Positions 8,748 to 17,139 of a stretch of 64,000 nt of DNA are shown here, in pieces; position 1 is the first letter of the stretch; each line of letters starts with the position of its first letter. A program made the translations under genes and the position numbers. A model generated the notes under the pieces. The model searched no databases. It worked only from the letters and a program-made list of their open reading frames with translations, and was not told the origin of the DNA. The DNA is from Mycolicibacterium wolinskyi (GTDB lineage Bacteria > Actinomycetota > Actinomycetes > Mycobacteriales > Mycobacteriaceae), in NCBI RefSeq assembly GCF_002101965.1, contig NZ_LQQA01000033.1:558001-622000 (forward strand), in the 5' to 3' direction.

Positions 8748-10301
8748 GTGCTGACTCGCTTCATCAAAATCCAGCTGATCATCTTCACGATCCTGACGCT
8801 GATCGCGCTCGTCGCGCTTGGCTGGTACTTCCTGCGGCTGCCCAGTCTGGTGGGCATCGGGCAGTACACCCTCAACGCCGAGCTGCCCCGCTCGGCCGGG
8901 TTGTACACGACGGCCAACGTCACCTACCGCGGCACCACAATCGGCAAGGTGACCGCCGTCGAACCGACAGAGACCGGCGCCACGGCCACGATCAGCATTG
9001 ACAGCCGCTACAAGATTCCCGTCGATGCCAGCGCCAACGTTCACTCGGTCTCCGCGATCGGTGAGCAGTATCTCGACCTGGTGTCGACGGGCAATCCAAA
9101 GCAATACTTCCGTGACGGCCAGACCATCACAAAGAGCACGGTGCCCACCGAGGTCGGCCCGGCGCTCGACGCCGCAAACAACGGTCTCGCGGTCCTGCCC
9201 AAAGAGAAGATCGACACGCTGCTGACCGAGACCTCCGAGGCGGTCGGCGGCCTCGGGCCGGCGTTACAGCGACTTGTCGATTCGACCACCAACATCGCGC
9301 AGGACTTCAAGGACAACATCGACCCTGTCAACGACATCATTGCGAACTCCGCGCCGATCCTGGAGAGCCAGGTGACCTCGGGCGACAACGTCGCGCAGTG
9401 GTCGCGCAATCTGAATATCCTCGCCGCGCAGTCGGCCGAGCAGGACGGCGCGCTGCGCAGCGGTCTGCAGCAGGCCGCGCCCACCGCCGACCAACTCAAC
9501 ACGGTGTTCAGCGACGTGCGCGACACGCTGCCCCAGACGCTGGCCAACGTGACGGTGGTCGCCGACATGCTCAAGCGCTACCACAAAGGCCTCGAACAGA
9601 CCCTTGTCATCCTCCCTCAGGGGGCCTCGGTCGCTCAAGCCGTAGTGGCACCGTTCGACAACGCCAGAATCGATTTCAATCTGACGCTCAACCAGCCGCC
9701 GCCGTGCCTCACCGGCTTCCTACCCGCGTCGGAATGGCGGGCGTTTGCCGACACCAGCGCGGCGCCGGTGCCGTCGAACCTTTACTGCAAGATCCCTCAG
9801 GACTTCCAAGGCAACGTGGTTCGCGGTGCGCGCAACCTCACTTGCGTCGACGCGCCGGGTAAGCGTGCGGCCAGTCCGCGCGAGTGCCGTAGCGATGAGC
9901 CGTACGTTCCGCTAGGCACCAACCCGTGGTACGGCGACCCGAACCAGATCCTGTCCTGCCCTGCGCCCGGCGCCCGGTGTGACCAGGGCGTCGATCCCGG
10001 CCGGGTCATTCCGGCGCCGTCGGTCAACAATGGTATGAACCCGTTGCCGGCCGACCAGCTGCCACAGCCGCCCTCGCCGATCAGCGATCCGCTGAGCCCG
10101 CCCGGGCAGGGCCGCGTCCAGTGCAGTGGACAACAACCCAACCCATGCATCTACACTCCGGCATCGGGGCCACCCGGCACTGCGGTGTACAGCCCAGGCA
10201 GCGGCGAGGTGGTCGGACCTGACGGCGTCAAGTACAACGTCAGCAACTCGAGCAACCCAGGAGACGACGAATGGAAGGAGATGCTGGCACCAGCCAGCTG
10301 A
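8748..10301 (+). CDS. MCE family protein MceF
   Basis: Last MCE subunit, 517 residues from GTG 8748, with AAAGGGG about twelve bases upstream. It has an N-terminal membrane helix, an MCE domain (NVTYRGTTIGKVTAVEPTE), a helical middle region, a cysteine-containing part (residues about 320-400 and 435-470) and a Pro-rich end. Length is close to Mce1F (about 515). The downstream mas gene begins 31 bases before its stop, so the Mce-associated proteins are translated from the same message. Confidence 0.9.
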   Translation: MLTRFIKIQLIIFTILTLIALVALGWYFLRLPSLVGIGQYTLNAELPRSAGLYTTANVTYRGTTIGKVTAVEPTETGATATISIDSRYKIPVDASANVHSVSAIGEQYLDLVSTGNPKQYFRDGQTITKSTVPTEVGPALDAANNGLAVLPKEKIDTLLTETSEAVGGLGPALQRLVDSTTNIAQDFKDNIDPVNDIIANSAPILESQVTSGDNVAQWSRNLNILAAQSAEQDGALRSGLQQAAPTADQLNTVFSDVRDTLPQTLANVTVVADMLKRYHKGLEQTLVILPQGASVAQAVVAPFDNARIDFNLTLNQPPPCLTGFLPASEWRAFADTSAAPVPSNLYCKIPQDFQGNVVRGARNLTCVDAPGKRAASPRECRSDEPYVPLGTNPWYGDPNQILSCPAPGARCDQGVDPGRVIPAPSVNNGMNPLPADQLPQPPSPISDPLSPPGQGRVQCSGQQPNPCIYTPASGPPGTAVYSPGSGEVVGPDGVKYNVSNSSNPGDDEWKEMLAPAS

Positions 10302-10936
10302 ACCCCACCGATGCTGAGGACACGCCGGACAAACCGGTAGCAGTATCCCCGGACGACACAACCGAATTCCACGACGAGACCACGCCGGGGCCGGACTCTG
10401 TCGAGGAGTCCGCCACGACGGCCGTCGGAGCCCGCCCATCACGGCTCGGCCGAGGCTGCTGGCTCACGATTTGCACCGTCCTTTTGCTGCTGACCGCGGG
10501 CGCCACGGTGGGCAGCTACCTGGCATTGCGAGCCCATTCCGAGAGCGCCGCGACCGAGGTCGAGGAGGCCAGGGCGCTGCAAGCGGCCAAGGAGTGCGTC
10601 ACCGCCACCCAGGCGCCGGACACGTCGGCGATGACGACGGGGCAGGCGAAGATCATCGAGTGTTCGACCGGTGACTTCGGTGCCCAGGCGGCGCTCTACA
10701 GCGGCATGCTAGTCGACGCCTATCGCTCTGCCAACGTCCAGGTGAAGGTCTCCGAGATGCGGGCCGCCGTCGAGCGCCACAACGACGACGGCTCGATCGA
10801 CGTCCTGGTCGCGGTGCGGGTGAAGGTCACCAACTCCGAGGCCGTCGACCAGGAGCAGGGCTACCGGTTGCGGGTTAAGATGGCGCCAGCCGACGGTACC
10901 TACAAGGTCGCCAAACTCGACCAGGTCACCTCGTGA
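10271..10936 (+). CDS. Mce-associated membrane protein (Mas, Rv0175-like)
   Basis: Protein of 221 residues with an acidic disordered N-terminus (about 1-60), one membrane helix (about 64-84) and an extracytoplasmic domain of NTF2-like size ending VAKLDQVTS. This is the architecture of the Mas proteins that follow mce1A-F in mycobacteria; I take it as the counterpart of Rv0175 (about 213 residues). Mas proteins are thought to help assemble or stabilise Mce complexes. It starts inside the end of mceF and its stop overlaps the next gene as GTGA 10933-10936. Confidence 0.8.
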   Translation: MEGDAGTSQLNPTDAEDTPDKPVAVSPDDTTEFHDETTPGPDSVEESATTAVGARPSRLGRGCWLTICTVLLLLTAGATVGSYLALRAHSESAATEVEEARALQAAKECVTATQAPDTSAMTTGQAKIIECSTGDFGAQAALYSGMLVDAYRSANVQVKVSEMRAAVERHNDDGSIDVLVAVRVKVTNSEAVDQEQGYRLRVKMAPADGTYKVAKLDQVTS

Positions 10937-11901
10937 CCGCGATGCTTGACTTGACTCCGGACACCCCCGTCCTCGACAACCCCGCCGAACCCGTCGCGGC
11001 GTGGCACACCCGCGCGGTCGCGTTCGCGGTCGACGTGCTCCCCGGGGTGGCGGTGCTTGCCACGACCGCGCCGTGGCTGCTGGCCGGACCCGAACTCGGG
11101 TGGGTGTGGTGGACGTTCGTCGTGGTCACCGGACTGGTGGTCGTCGTGCTGGCGGGCAACCGCTGGTTGTTGCCGTCTATGCACGACTGGACTTTGGGGC
11201 GGGCACTCGTCGGCATCCGGATCGTGCGCCGCGACGGGCGACCACCCGGATTCGGGCGACTGCTCCTGCGTGACCTCGCGCACCTGCTGGACACCGCCGC
11301 CCTGTTCGTCGGGTGGCTTTGGCCTCTGTGGGACCGCCGGCGGCGCACCTTCGCTGATCTGGTGCTGCGCACCGAGGTGCGTCTCGCCACGCGGCCCGAC
11401 CGGGACATGCGCCGATTCACCGCGAAGGTGTTGGTGGCGGCGGTTGTGGTGAGCGCGCTGTCGGTCGGGCTGAGCTATCTATTGATCTACCGCCACGAGC
11501 AGGTGGTCGACGAGGCGCGCGCTCAGGTCACCGAAGAGGGCCCGCGGACTGTCGAGCAGATGCTCAGCTACGGCGTCGACACGCTCAACGACGACTTCAC
11601 CAGAGCGCAGTCGCTGGCGACCGACAACTACCGGCCCCAGCTAGTGGCCCAACAGGAGGCCGTCCGCAAGTCCGGCGCGTCCACCAACGAGTACTGGGCG
11701 GTCAGCAGCGCCGTTCTGTATGTGTCGAAGGACAAGGCGGCAATGCTGCTCGCGATGCAGGGCCAGCGCGGCACCAAGGTCGAGGAACTCAAGTTCATCA
11801 CCGCGACCGTCCGCGTGGACTTTGACAAGGTCGGCGACAACTGGAGGGTCAACAACCTGACGGTGCTAAAGGCGCCCCTGATGAAGGCGGCCGGCCCGTG
11901 A
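10933..11901 (+). CDS. RDD-domain Mce-associated membrane protein (Rv0176-like)
   Basis: Protein of 322 residues, the length I recall for Rv0176. The N-terminal half is an RDD-type membrane domain with the Arg-Asp pairs visible as AWHTRAVAFAVDVLPG and RRDGRPPGFGRLLLRDLAH. A further helix at about 165-185 leads to a C-terminal extracytoplasmic domain like those of the other Mas proteins. It is therefore an RDD plus Mas fusion. GTG 10933 overlaps the upstream stop, and its own stop overlaps the next gene by four bases. Confidence 0.85.
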   Translation: MTAMLDLTPDTPVLDNPAEPVAAWHTRAVAFAVDVLPGVAVLATTAPWLLAGPELGWVWWTFVVVTGLVVVVLAGNRWLLPSMHDWTLGRALVGIRIVRRDGRPPGFGRLLLRDLAHLLDTAALFVGWLWPLWDRRRRTFADLVLRTEVRLATRPDRDMRRFTAKVLVAAVVVSALSVGLSYLLIYRHEQVVDEARAQVTEEGPRTVEQMLSYGVDTLNDDFTRAQSLATDNYRPQLVAQQEAVRKSGASTNEYWAVSSAVLYVSKDKAAMLLAMQGQRGTKVEELKFITATVRVDFDKVGDNWRVNNLTVLKAPLMKAAGP

Positions 11902-12449
11902 GCCCGCGCCGCAGGACCTACGCCGACGAACGCGACTACTTCACCTTCGAGCCCACACCGCCGCGTCGGTGGGGACTAGCGATCGTCTCGTCCGTGTCCG
12001 GTCTCCTGCTCCCTGCCACCATCACGGCCAGCGCTCTGATGCTGGTGTCCCACGAAACCGACCGCCGCGCCGAACTCCGCGCCGCCGCCGCGTTGAACTA
12101 TGTGCACGGATTCATGACCGCCTACACCACGTTGGATCCGTTCAACGCGAACGCGTACGCCGACCGGGTGCTGGCGCAGGGGACCGGCGACTTCGCGAAG
12201 ATGTTCCGCGAGAAGATGAACGAGATCGTCATTCAGGTCGCGCGGGCGGAACCCACTCAGGGCACCGTGGTCGAGGCAGGCGTGCAGCGCTGGAACGACA
12301 ACGGCAGCGCCGACGTCCTAGTCGCGACGAAGACGACCGCCAAGACCCCTGATGGCAAGTCGACGATCGAGAGCGGAAACCGTTGGGTGGCAACGGCGAT
12401 TCAGGAAGGACAGCAGTGGAAGATCAGCCAGCTGATTCAGGTGATCTGA
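11898..12449 (+). CDS. Mce-associated membrane protein (Mas, Rv0177-like)
   Basis: Single-pass membrane protein of 183 residues: short cytoplasmic start, one helix (about 28-50), then a small extracytoplasmic domain ending WKISQLIQVI. Rv0177 has about 184 residues. The final WKISQL strand resembles the ends of the other Mas proteins here, which supports common ancestry within the operon. The start GTG overlaps the previous stop. The next mas gene begins 34 bases before this stop. Confidence 0.8.
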   Translation: MSPRRRTYADERDYFTFEPTPPRRWGLAIVSSVSGLLLPATITASALMLVSHETDRRAELRAAAALNYVHGFMTAYTTLDPFNANAYADRVLAQGTGDFAKMFREKMNEIVIQVARAEPTQGTVVEAGVQRWNDNGSADVLVATKTTAKTPDGKSTIESGNRWVATAIQEGQQWKISQLIQVI

Positions 12450-13537
12450 CCACGGAGACCTCTGTCGGCTCGACCGCGCAGCAGGCAGCAGGCCGTCGCG
12501 GCCGGCTTGCGTTGACGCGGAAGCGCGTTGAAGATCCGGTCACCGAGCCGGGGGCCAAGGCCGAAGAAGTGCCTGCTAAAGGGGCGACCGGCGAGGTCAC
12601 AGCCGAACTGGTGGGTCAGGAGAGCGAGGAGCCGGACGCAATCGGTGCACTGGCGTCTCGGCGTCACTGGCGGCGGCCATGGCGCCGGTTGAAGCCCGGT
12701 GTGTCTGAAGCGGGCGCTACCGATGACAGCGTCGCGGAGGATCCGGTGGAGGCTCCGCCAGAGCGCCGCGTCCCGACCGGGAAGACGCGCCGAACAACGA
12801 AGGATCTGGACGTTGCCGCCGCCCGGCCGCGGGCGGAGGACGAACGACTCACCGGGCTGGCCAAGGCGCCCGGGGTTCCGGAACTTCAACCTGACGGCTC
12901 GGCGCAACTGGACGACCGAGCGCATCAGGACGACCGAGCGCATCAGGACGACTCGGCGCAACGTAACGGTGAAGCCGAACCGGATGTCGAACCCGAGCCG
13001 GTCGTGCTCGTCTCGGACCGGTACGCGGGCAAGTACCTGCTGATCACTGCGTCGGTCGCATCGACGTTGTTCGTCGCCGCCGGTGCGTTCGCCGGGGCCA
13101 CGCTGCAGCCATATTTGTCGGACCGTGCCGCGGTGGTCACCAAGCTGGACGTTGCGCGGACTGCCGCGGACGCGATCACAACGCTGTGGACATACACCCC
13201 GGACGACATAGCGTCGCTGCCGGACCGCTCGTCGCAGTACCTCGCCGGTGAGTTCGCCAGGGAATACCGCCGCTTCATCGACGCGATCGTTGAACCGAAC
13301 AGGCAGGCGCAGGTCACCAACACCACGCAGGTGATGGGCACCGCCGTCGAATCAATAGGTCCGTCTGAGGCGACGGCACTGGTGTACACAAACTCGGTGT
13401 CTACGAGTCCGGTTAGCAAGAACATTCCTTCGCTTCGTTATCTGTCGTATCGCCTTACGATGGAGCGTCACAACGCCGACTGGTTGATCACGGGCATGAA
13501 CGCCACGACCAAGCTGGACCTCACACCGCAGCAATGA
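12416..13537 (+). CDS. Mce-associated membrane protein with long disordered N-terminus (Rv0178-like)
   Basis: Last gene of the mce transcript, 373 residues. I place the start at GTG 12416 because AGGAAGG lies a few bases upstream; the frame is open back to a TTG at 12383. Residues 1 to about 205 are low-complexity, rich in Ala, Glu, Asp, Arg and Pro, and include an 18-base tandem duplication. One membrane helix (about 210-235) and a Mas-type extracytoplasmic domain follow. Rv0178, its likely counterpart, has only about 244 residues as I recall, so the N-terminal extension is unusually long. That part is presumably cytoplasmic; no function can be read from it. Confidence 0.75.
   Translation: MEDQPADSGDLTTETSVGSTAQQAAGRRGRLALTRKRVEDPVTEPGAKAEEVPAKGATGEVTAELVGQESEEPDAIGALASRRHWRRPWRRLKPGVSEAGATDDSVAEDPVEAPPERRVPTGKTRRTTKDLDVAAARPRAEDERLTGLAKAPGVPELQPDGSAQLDDRAHQDDRAHQDDSAQRNGEAEPDVEPEPVVLVSDRYAGKYLLITASVASTLFVAAGAFAGATLQPYLSDRAAVVTKLDVARTAADAITTLWTYTPDDIASLPDRSSQYLAGEFAREYRRFIDAIVEPNRQAQVTNTTQVMGTAVESIGPSEATALVYTNSVSTSPVSKNIPSLRYLSYRLTMERHNADWLITGMNATTKLDLTPQQ
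12911..12946 (+). repeat. two perfect 18-bp tandem copies inside the last mas gene
   Basis: GACGACCGAGCGCATCAG occurs at 12911-12928 and 12929-12946 and encodes DDRAHQ twice; a decayed third copy follows (DDSAQR). The repeat is in frame, so copy-number change would alter the length of the disordered tail without breaking the gene. Confidence 0.9.
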
Positions 13538-13871
13538 GAACGCTCGCCAAGTGAACAGGGCTGTAGACCAAGTTCAGATCCGCCGGTTTTCCGAAACTCG
13601 CCGCGCGGGTGGTGGGTAAACCGGGATGATCTTATCTGTTCATGGCGCCGCTGCGGATGGGTGGGGCGGCATGCGATCCACCCTCTCACCTTCGCGCCGC
13701 GACCGCAGGCCGAAAGTTGTCATAGCACATGTAGCTACGTCGAATACTCGACTGACACACGTTTCAGGACCGAGTGACCTGTGTGAAACAGCCCGTCTTT
13801 CAGCGGGAACTTGACACTATTCAACGCTTGAGGGCTTTGACTGGCCGCTCAAATTTGTGCACTATATCGCT
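13538..13871. other. non-coding gap after the mce operon
   Basis: These 334 bases have no ORF I believe. They contain TTGACA at 13811-13816 and TTGACT at 13837-13842, with TATATC at 13863-13868 just before the next gene. The TTGACT to TATATC spacing is 20 bases, longer than ideal, so promoter assignment is weak. No clear hairpin terminator for the mce operon was seen. Base composition drops toward AT at the right end. Confidence 0.4.
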
Positions 13872-14381
13872 ATGGGCGAACCCATAGGTCTTGGTCAACT
13901 CCGCAGCGACACGTGCGGTTTCATTGAGCGGGTAACGTCCGGGGAGGCGCTTGAGGTAGTTCGTCGTGGTCAGTTGGTGGCTCGGATCGAGCCAGTTTCA
14001 GCGGTTCCAGATGGACAGCCCGACGACAGACCGGTCGGGGTAGATTGGGCTTCTGTGCGACCAGTTTCGCTCGATGATCTGCGTACTCGCGCAGGTCGCT
14101 GCTTCGATCGCGTTGCGGCAGGTCAGTTGGTCACGATCGTATGGCGCGGCCGGTCGGTGGCCAGGATCGTGTCAGTGACGGCCTCTGCTGAGGCCAGTTG
14201 TGGTCCGACGAAATGCGAGTCACGCGACGCTGGCGGCCGGATCGGTCTCACCGAACTGCGAACCCACGGAGGGTATTACTTTAAACGGGTTGCGGCAGGT
14301 GAAACGGTTGAGGTTTCCCGTCGCGGCAGGTTGGTAGCTCGAATCATTACCGCAACGGACGACCCCTTCGAGCCGTCGTAG
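13872..14381 (+). CDS. protein of three tandem Phd/YefM antitoxin-like repeats
   Basis: A 169-residue protein built of three similar units at about residues 5-42, 65-102 and 124-161. Each has the pattern (I/V)xLxxLRxxxxxxxxRVxxG, then about nine residues, then RGxxVARI. Compare IGLGQLRSDTCGFIERVTSG with IGLTELRTHGGYYFKRVAAG, and RRGQLVARIEP with RRGRLVARIIT. This is the DNA-binding fold signature of Phd/YefM antitoxins, normally present once per chain. The acidic linkers contain no obvious toxin-binding tail. ATG 13872 is preferred; GTG 13857 would add five residues. There is no good Shine-Dalgarno sequence, so the message may be leaderless. No toxin-like ORF adjoins it on either side. It could be a stand-alone regulator that binds several operator half-sites; function is unknown. 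Confidence 0.75.
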   Translation: MGEPIGLGQLRSDTCGFIERVTSGEALEVVRRGQLVARIEPVSAVPDGQPDDRPVGVDWASVRPVSLDDLRTRAGRCFDRVAAGQLVTIVWRGRSVARIVSVTASAEASCGPTKCESRDAGGRIGLTELRTHGGYYFKRVAAGETVEVSRRGRLVARIITATDDPFEPS

Positions 14382-14432
14382 TTGCACGTCCCACCCTGGA
14401 GAGCCTATCGTAAGCACCCCTGGCCGGGTGGA

Positions 14433-14451
14433 GACCTCGGTTAGCGAGGTC
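14433..14451 (+). terminator. short hairpin downstream of the triple-Phd gene
   Basis: GACCTCG and CGAGGTC form a perfect 7-bp stem around the loop GTTAG, 51 bases after the stop. There is no strong T-run, as is common in mycobacteria. It could end transcription of the repeat-antitoxin gene. The rest of the 228-base gap to the TetR gene shows nothing else. Confidence 0.4.
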
Positions 14452-14609
14452 GTATCGAGTTCTTCGTCCGGCGCGCGTGGAGTCTAGGGTACGCGACCTC
14501 GGGTGAACACCCGCAGTGATTGTCGTGTCGCGCCATGCCCTTCAGTCAACCGAGTAATGTATGACGCCGGGCCGGCCAGGGTCTATCGGGTCTCCTGAGC
14601 TTTGGCCAG

Positions 14610-15257
14610 TCACGGACGGCCCTGATCAGGCGCCTGTCCGAGAGTATATAGGCCGAGACTGCCGAGAAAACCCGCACCGTGCTCGATAAGCATTTCAGTC
14701 GAGTGGTTCAGTTGTCCGTCTATCCAGCGACGGAGTATCTCGAACAGGCCCCCGACACCGTAGGTAGCGGCGAGATCTGCGACTTGGAGCACATCGCTGG
14801 GTATTTCGAGGTGCAAACGGGCCTCTCTGAGGACCAGCTCCGCAAAATCGGTCATCAGTTCGCTTCGCAGTTGCCGAAGGAGGGGTTCTGCGCCCGATTC
14901 GACAAACAGTATGCGGGCCATGCTGGGATCGTTCTCGATCACCTGAACCAGGGCCTTGATCGGAGCATAGGCGAGTTCTTGAGGAGCAACCGTGTCGTCC
15001 GGAATGGCGCTGGTTATCACCGCCTGGAAGGTGGCGGAGATCTTGGCGAATACCGCGCGCAAGAGCGCGTCTCGGTCGCGAAACTGCTGGTAGAAGTACC
15101 GGCTCGTCACGCCTGACTTCGCACACACGGAGGTCACGGTGCACGCCGCAGCTCCGTGGGTGCCCACAATTGAGATTGCGGCATCAATCAACATCACACG
15201 GCGCTGCGCATCGCGTTGAGCTGCGGACAGCCCGCCATAAACACGTGCTGGACTCAT
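14610..15257 (-). CDS. TetR/AcrR family transcriptional regulator
   Basis: Transcriptional regulator of 215 residues. The N-terminal TetR helix-turn-helix is clear: a helix from about residue 20, then CTVTSVCAKSGVTSRYFYQQF (about 40-60), where the FYQQF recognition-helix ending is typical. The remaining 145 residues are a helical ligand and dimer domain without recognisable specificity. It is divergent from the di-iron gene at 15326, with 68 bases between the starts, and a 7-bp inverted repeat lies in that gap. The simplest reading is a repressor of itself and of the cluster to its right. Confidence 0.9.
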   Translation of the reverse strand: MSPARVYGGLSAAQRDAQRRVMLIDAAISIVGTHGAAACTVTSVCAKSGVTSRYFYQQFRDRDALLRAVFAKISATFQAVITSAIPDDTVAPQELAYAPIKALVQVIENDPSMARILFVESGAEPLLRQLRSELMTDFAELVLREARLHLEIPSDVLQVADLAATYGVGGLFEILRRWIDGQLNHSTEMLIEHGAGFLGSLGLYTLGQAPDQGRP

Positions 15258-15278
15258 GTCCTACAGTCTGGCAGTCTT

Positions 15279-15302
15279 ATCTGACAAGGCATAAAGTCAG
15301 AT
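15279..15302. promoter_or_regulatory. candidate TetR operator between divergent genes
   Basis: ATCTGAC (15279-15285) and GTCAGAT (15296-15302) form a perfect inverted repeat with a 10-base spacer. It lies between the TetR start (15257) and the di-iron gene start (15326). A 24-bp palindrome of this size fits a TetR dimer site. Just left of it CAGTCT occurs twice (15264-15278). Confidence 0.55.
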
Positions 15303-15325
15303 GCAACTTCGAGGAAGGACCTCAC

Positions 15326-16195
15326 ATGTCGGAAGATCAAGCCCGGACCAGGACCCGCGTGCTGCCAAAGCCCAGGCGTGTTCGTTTTCCGATGCCGACC
15401 TCCACGAAGCGGCAGCACTTCGTGGATGGCGACCTGGTGATGAGCCATTTCATCTCGGTGCTTTCTGCGACGTTCCCGGAAGGCGAGGATTTCTTCATTC
15501 GCTCGGTCAGGAACTTCCAGAGCTCCATCGACGATCCCCAATTAGATACAGCGGTTAAGGGTTTCATCGGACAAGAGGCCACACATCGACACCAGCATCG
15601 TCTCCTCAACGAGCGACTCCAGGTCATGGGGTATCCGACCGCGCGAATCGACCGTCATATCGCACGCCTGATCAAGCGATTGGAACGGCGCTTTTCGCCG
15701 GAAATGCGGCTGTCCATGACTTCGGCGTTGGAGCACTACACCGCTACGCTGGCAGAAATCATTCTTACCAGCGAAGACGCCCAGAAGCTCATCGGACAGT
15801 CAGAGGTTCGGCCGATTCTGCTGTGGCATGCCTTCGAGGAGTCGGAGCACAAAGCGGTTGCCTTCGACGTCTATCGGCTCGTGGGAGGAACCGAGCGCGC
15901 CCGTGTACGGGGCATGCGGATCGCTTCAGTAATTCTGTTCGGCGAACTCATTCTGCAGACTGCCCTGTCCATGGCCGCTGATAGAGCCTCGTATAACCCG
16001 GTCACGTTGGTGCGCAGTCTGTACCGCTTCAGCCGCACCCCGATGTTCACCGCCGATGCGCTGCGGCGATTCCGTTCCTACAACCGCCCGGGTTTCCATC
16101 CTGATGATTGGGACAGCGCCGCGGTCCTGGAGCGTTGGAGCAAAGAACTGTTCGACCAAGACGGTTCACAGAACGTTATCGCTCAGCCGGGATAG
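15326..16195 (+). CDS. di-iron metal-dependent hydrolase family protein (PF10118 type)
   Basis: Protein of 289 residues from ATG 15326, with AGGAAGGA upstream; the longer open frame to 15170 overlaps the divergent regulator and is rejected. The family is annotated as predicted metal-dependent hydrolase (COG3687). The metal ligands are visible as a four-helix-bundle pattern: Glu52 or Glu54, Glu84-x-x-His87 (QEATH), Glu136-His137 (ALEHY), and Glu172-x-x-His175 (EESEH). This is the arrangement of carboxylate-bridged di-iron proteins, so an O2-using oxidation is as plausible as hydrolysis. It is first in the oxidation cluster and next to a TetR gene and operator. Substrate unknown. Confidence 0.75.
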   Translation: MSEDQARTRTRVLPKPRRVRFPMPTSTKRQHFVDGDLVMSHFISVLSATFPEGEDFFIRSVRNFQSSIDDPQLDTAVKGFIGQEATHRHQHRLLNERLQVMGYPTARIDRHIARLIKRLERRFSPEMRLSMTSALEHYTATLAEIILTSEDAQKLIGQSEVRPILLWHAFEESEHKAVAFDVYRLVGGTERARVRGMRIASVILFGELILQTALSMAADRASYNPVTLVRSLYRFSRTPMFTADALRRFRSYNRPGFHPDDWDSAAVLERWSKELFDQDGSQNVIAQPG

Positions 16196-16208
16196 CGAAG
16201 GTACGGAA

Positions 16209-16253
16209 GTTCGGCGACGCAGGAGCGCCGTTCCTGCGTCGCTCCTTCCGAAC
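16209..16253. terminator. strong bidirectional hairpin between convergent genes
   Basis: CGACGCAGGA (16215-16224) pairs perfectly with TCCTGCGTCG (16232-16241) around a 7-base loop. An outer GTTCGG (16209-16214) can pair with CCGAAC (16248-16253) across a six-base bulge. It lies 14 bases after the di-iron gene stop and upstream of the convergent TetR gene's end, so it could serve both strands. The rest of 16254-16379 shows nothing. Confidence 0.7.
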
Positions 16254-16379
16254 AGGGTGTGACGCGCCGGTCAACTCACGGATTCGGTGCTCGGTAGCCG
16301 GGCGAGACGGCGGTCGGACCCGCAAAATGCGGTTCGCAGCGATCGCCACGGGGCTGGCTGCCCCTGTTGTGAGCCTCGA

Positions 16380-17012
16380 TCAGTCGCTGACGACATAGCG
16401 TTGAGCCAAGGTTTCAGCAAGTCTGCTGGTGTGCGCGACCACTTCCTTCTCGGTCACCTCAAGCAGACCCGAGTGCCAGGCGGTGATGACTTCGACGAAC
16501 CCCCCGACTGCGATGAGAGTGTCCATGCGAAGGGCCATCTCGTCGGCATCTTGTCGGAGGTGTGGTCGGCTTGCCTCAACGACTAACTGCGTTGCTTCCT
16601 GTAGTGCCACGGCGCGGCGGTCTTGCAGCGGTGAGCTACCGACGTGCTGAGCGAGGAGGATGTGTGCTCGGCCGGGATCGCGTGCGATCCCATCGACCAC
16701 GATGGTGATCGCTGCGGTAATGGTTTCGATCGGCGGCCGATTCGCACGCTCGGTGAAGAGCGCAGCGACCTCGCCGAGCATGTCGTTGCGGACGCCATCC
16801 CACGCGGCAACGAGCAGCTCATCGCGCGTCTTGAAGTCCTCGTAGAAGTATCGATCGTTGAGCCCTGTGCGGGCGCACACTCCGCGCATAGTGACTGCGG
16901 CCCAACCGCTCTCACTCCAAATCTCGGTTGCGGCCTCGATCAATTGCTGCCGTCGCTCGGCACGACGCTCGGCCCCAGTCCGACCACCCCAGCGCTTATT
17001 TCTCGACCGCAC
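16380..17012 (-). CDS. TetR/AcrR family transcriptional regulator
   Basis: Regulator of about 210 residues from GTG 17012; an ATG at 17087 in the same frame would add 25 residues. I prefer the shorter form because TetR proteins rarely have 40 residues before the HTH and the extra part overlaps the divergent promoter region. The HTH is WAAVTMRGVCARTG followed by LNDRYFYEDF, with the FYEDF end typical of the family. The ligand domain is not assignable. It diverges from the SDR gene (17140), the first of a + strand run, and is a likely regulator of that run. Confidence 0.85.
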   Translation of the reverse strand: MRSRNKRWGGRTGAERRAERRQQLIEAATEIWSESGWAAVTMRGVCARTGLNDRYFYEDFKTRDELLVAAWDGVRNDMLGEVAALFTERANRPPIETITAAITIVVDGIARDPGRAHILLAQHVGSSPLQDRRAVALQEATQLVVEASRPHLRQDADEMALRMDTLIAVGGFVEVITAWHSGLLEVTEKEVVAHTSRLAETLAQRYVVSD

Positions 17013-17139
17013 CTCTCCATCTTGACAAAGCGCTCGGTCCACGACAAACTGGTGGCATGCGACACCAATGGTGGCTGGCGCCCCCAATTGAGAGTTTCCC
17101 CATAGCAGACGTCAATGTCGCGACCCGAAAAGCAGACAG

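Noticed and set aside
13468..14417. Small minus-strand ORFs near the triple-Phd gene (13468-13689 and 14220-14417) as possible toxins
   Set aside because: They overlap real coding sequence in antisense and have no PIN, RelE or Doc-like motif.
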